Source of the DNA: Nostoc paludosum FACHB-159 | GTDB taxonomy: Bacteria; Cyanobacteriota; Cyanobacteriia; Cyanobacteriales; Nostocaceae | Assembly (NCBI RefSeq): GCF_014698835.1 | Contig: NZ_JACJTU010000006.1 | Coordinates: 124,001-188,000 of the forward strand | Length of the DNA: 64,000 nt | Reading direction: 5' to 3' | In this document: positions 63,090 through 64,000 of the stretch, one piece after another | Position numbering within the stretch: position 1 is the stretch's first letter | Layout of the letters: the number at the start of each line of letters is the position of its first letter | Notes under the pieces: generated by a model | The model's input: only the letters and a program-made list of their open reading frames with translations | Databases searched by the model: none | Told to the model about the DNA's origin: nothing | Made by a program: the position numbers and the translations under genes

Positions 63090-64000
63090 ATGACAGTTTT
63101 TGGGGAAACATCCTATTTTTGCAAAAAGATTATCTTGTTGCTGCCGATTTGGGTAGCTCAGATTCTGCCACCAAAAGATCAAAAATCTGTCCCCCAACGG
63201 ATGTTTTTGAACAAATGGTATGCTCCCCTTTTTCCTAGCTGGTTTCATCCTTTGATGTGGTTCATCATCGGTTTTGGTTTGCGCCTAAGTAACTTGACTG
63301 CAAAGCCTCCTTGGACTGATGAATTTTCTACCTTAGTTTTTAGTTTAGGAAATAATTTTTTAGGAATACCTCTGGATAGAGCGATCGCAGCTGATATCCT
63401 ATTACAACCGCTACAACCAAACCCAGCTGCTAGTATTGGTGATGTAATTCATAACTTAGTTACACAAGATACCCATCCACCGCTGTATTTTGTACTAGCT
63501 TATCTGTGGATGAAATTATTTCCCGATGAAGGAGGATTAGTATCGCTATTCGCTGCGCGATCGTTACCAGCTTTCATCGGTGCTATATCCATACCTTGTG
63601 TTTATATATTAGGTAGAATAGCATTCCGCTCATCATTGGTGGGAAACTTTGCTGCTGCCATAATGGCAGTATCACCCTATGCAATTTTTTTGTCACAAGA
63701 AGCACGGCATTACAGTTTAGCAGCCTTATGGGTAATTGGTTCGCTCACCTGCTTAGTAATTGCCACGCGCCATTTACAAAACCGCACCCCGTTACCAATG
63801 TGGGTAGCATTTGCTTGGGTAGAAATTAATGCTTTGGGTTTTGCTACCCATTACTTCTTCAGCCTCACCCTCTGCACTGAAGCTGTAGTTTTGATATTTC
63901 TAGCTTGGCATCAAAAACAAACTAGCACAAAATTTTCTCTGTTTTCTTCTTCCTGGCAGCGCATCTATGCAGTTGCTATCGGTACTTTTGTTGCAAGTTT
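63090..64000 (+). CDS. Multi-span membrane glycosyltransferase (GT39/PMT-like), partial
   Basis: A frame runs from ATG 63090 (GTGAGG about eight bases upstream) to the window edge without a stop, 303 residues visible. Hydrophobic spans alternate with loops. LRLSNLTAKPPWTDEFSTL has the acidic residue of the first periplasmic loop. TQDTHPPLYFVLAYLWMKLF and SLFAARSLPAFIGAISIP are typical of ArnT/GT39-type enzymes, and SPYAIFLSQEARHYSLAALW follows. It should use polyprenyl-phosphate sugars made by the upstream gene. The stop lies beyond the window. Confidence 0.85.
   Translation, partial: MTVFGETSYFCKKIILLLPIWVAQILPPKDQKSVPQRMFLNKWYAPLFPSWFHPLMWFIIGFGLRLSNLTAKPPWTDEFSTLVFSLGNNFLGIPLDRAIAADILLQPLQPNPAASIGDVIHNLVTQDTHPPLYFVLAYLWMKLFPDEGGLVSLFAARSLPAFIGAISIPCVYILGRIAFRSSLVGNFAAAIMAVSPYAIFLSQEARHYSLAALWVIGSLTCLVIATRHLQNRTPLPMWVAFAWVEINALGFATHYFFSLTLCTEAVVLIFLAWHQKQTSTKFSLFSSSWQRIYAVAIGTFVAS

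Overview
The window is chromosomal DNA of a filamentous, most likely heterocyst-forming cyanobacterium (order Nostocales; genus not determined). The evidence is as follows. HIP1 octamers (GCGATCGC) are scattered through genes of both strands. Heptameric short tandem repeats (TCATTGG/TCATTAG, TTAGGAG/ACTCCTA, GGCAATA/GGCAATG types) fill many gaps. Diagnostic genes include the dark-operative protochlorophyllide reductase genes chlL and chlN, a natFGH-bgtA amino-acid transporter set, xisH/xisI, an SLH/OprB-type iron-uptake porin, CGLD27/Ycf36 and DUF3318 proteins, and a cyanobacteriochrome-type GAF domain. There is no rRNA, no intact insertion sequence and no CRISPR array; one tRNA gene (initiator Met) was found.

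Layout. 0-9.4 kb is mostly housekeeping: recO, deoC, an orphan cytosine-C5 DNA methyltransferase, a group-4 glycosyltransferase, rsfS plus ycf36-like, an asparaginase-II family gene, tRNA-fMet and a GTPase/DUF697 membrane protein. 9.7-18.9 kb holds a STAS/sugar-transferase fusion, queE, two cyanobacterial proteins of unknown function, and the natF-natG-natH-bgtA amino-acid ABC transporter followed by a LysR regulator. 19-31 kb is a mosaic accessory region wrapped around the conserved block chlN-DUF5331-chlL. It holds xisHI, an unrecognised 465-residue protein with an internal duplication, a PIN toxin/antitoxin pair, an orphan AbrB-type antitoxin, a chimeric BrnT/BrnA module, an unrecognised two-gene membrane/coiled-coil unit with its own terminator, a ParD/ParE-like pair and a broken DUF433 gene. 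31-44.9 kb returns to core functions: phosphoglucomutase/phosphomannomutase, a Cas4-like PD-(D/E)XK nuclease, a transglutaminase with a propeller-like N-terminus, a P2-type calcium ATPase, recF, a pentapeptide protein, MgtC, and a PEP-synthase-like protein.

45-64 kb starts with an EAL/cyanobacteriochrome-GAF/GGDEF protein that should link light to cyclic di-GMP. Then come a baeRF-family protein, envelope proteins (a repeat-rich secreted protein, an iron-uptake porin, a lipoprotein, a PRC-barrel protein), a heavily frameshifted TPR-type pseudogene, the cbiM-cbiQ-cbiO nickel/cobalt ECF importer, a 1.4-kb AT-rich gap, and a glycosyltransferase pair (polyprenol-phosphate mannosyltransferase-like with a GtrA domain, then a multi-membrane-span GT39-like enzyme cut by the window edge).

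Main points for a second look. (1) The 28.4-29.8 kb two-gene unit and the 20.1 kb gene are candidate undescribed membrane-active conflict systems sitting among toxin-antitoxin modules. (2) The 45.2 kb protein carries a DXCF-type cyanobacteriochrome signature. (3) The BrnT-like protein is a chimera with an antitoxin-like N-terminus. (4) Dispersed repeats have entered the reading frames of recO and the PEP-synthase-like gene, and they supply the start codons of recO and natG. (5) Several genes are demonstrably broken. All functional calls rest on recognisable motifs and remembered family features; no database search was possible.
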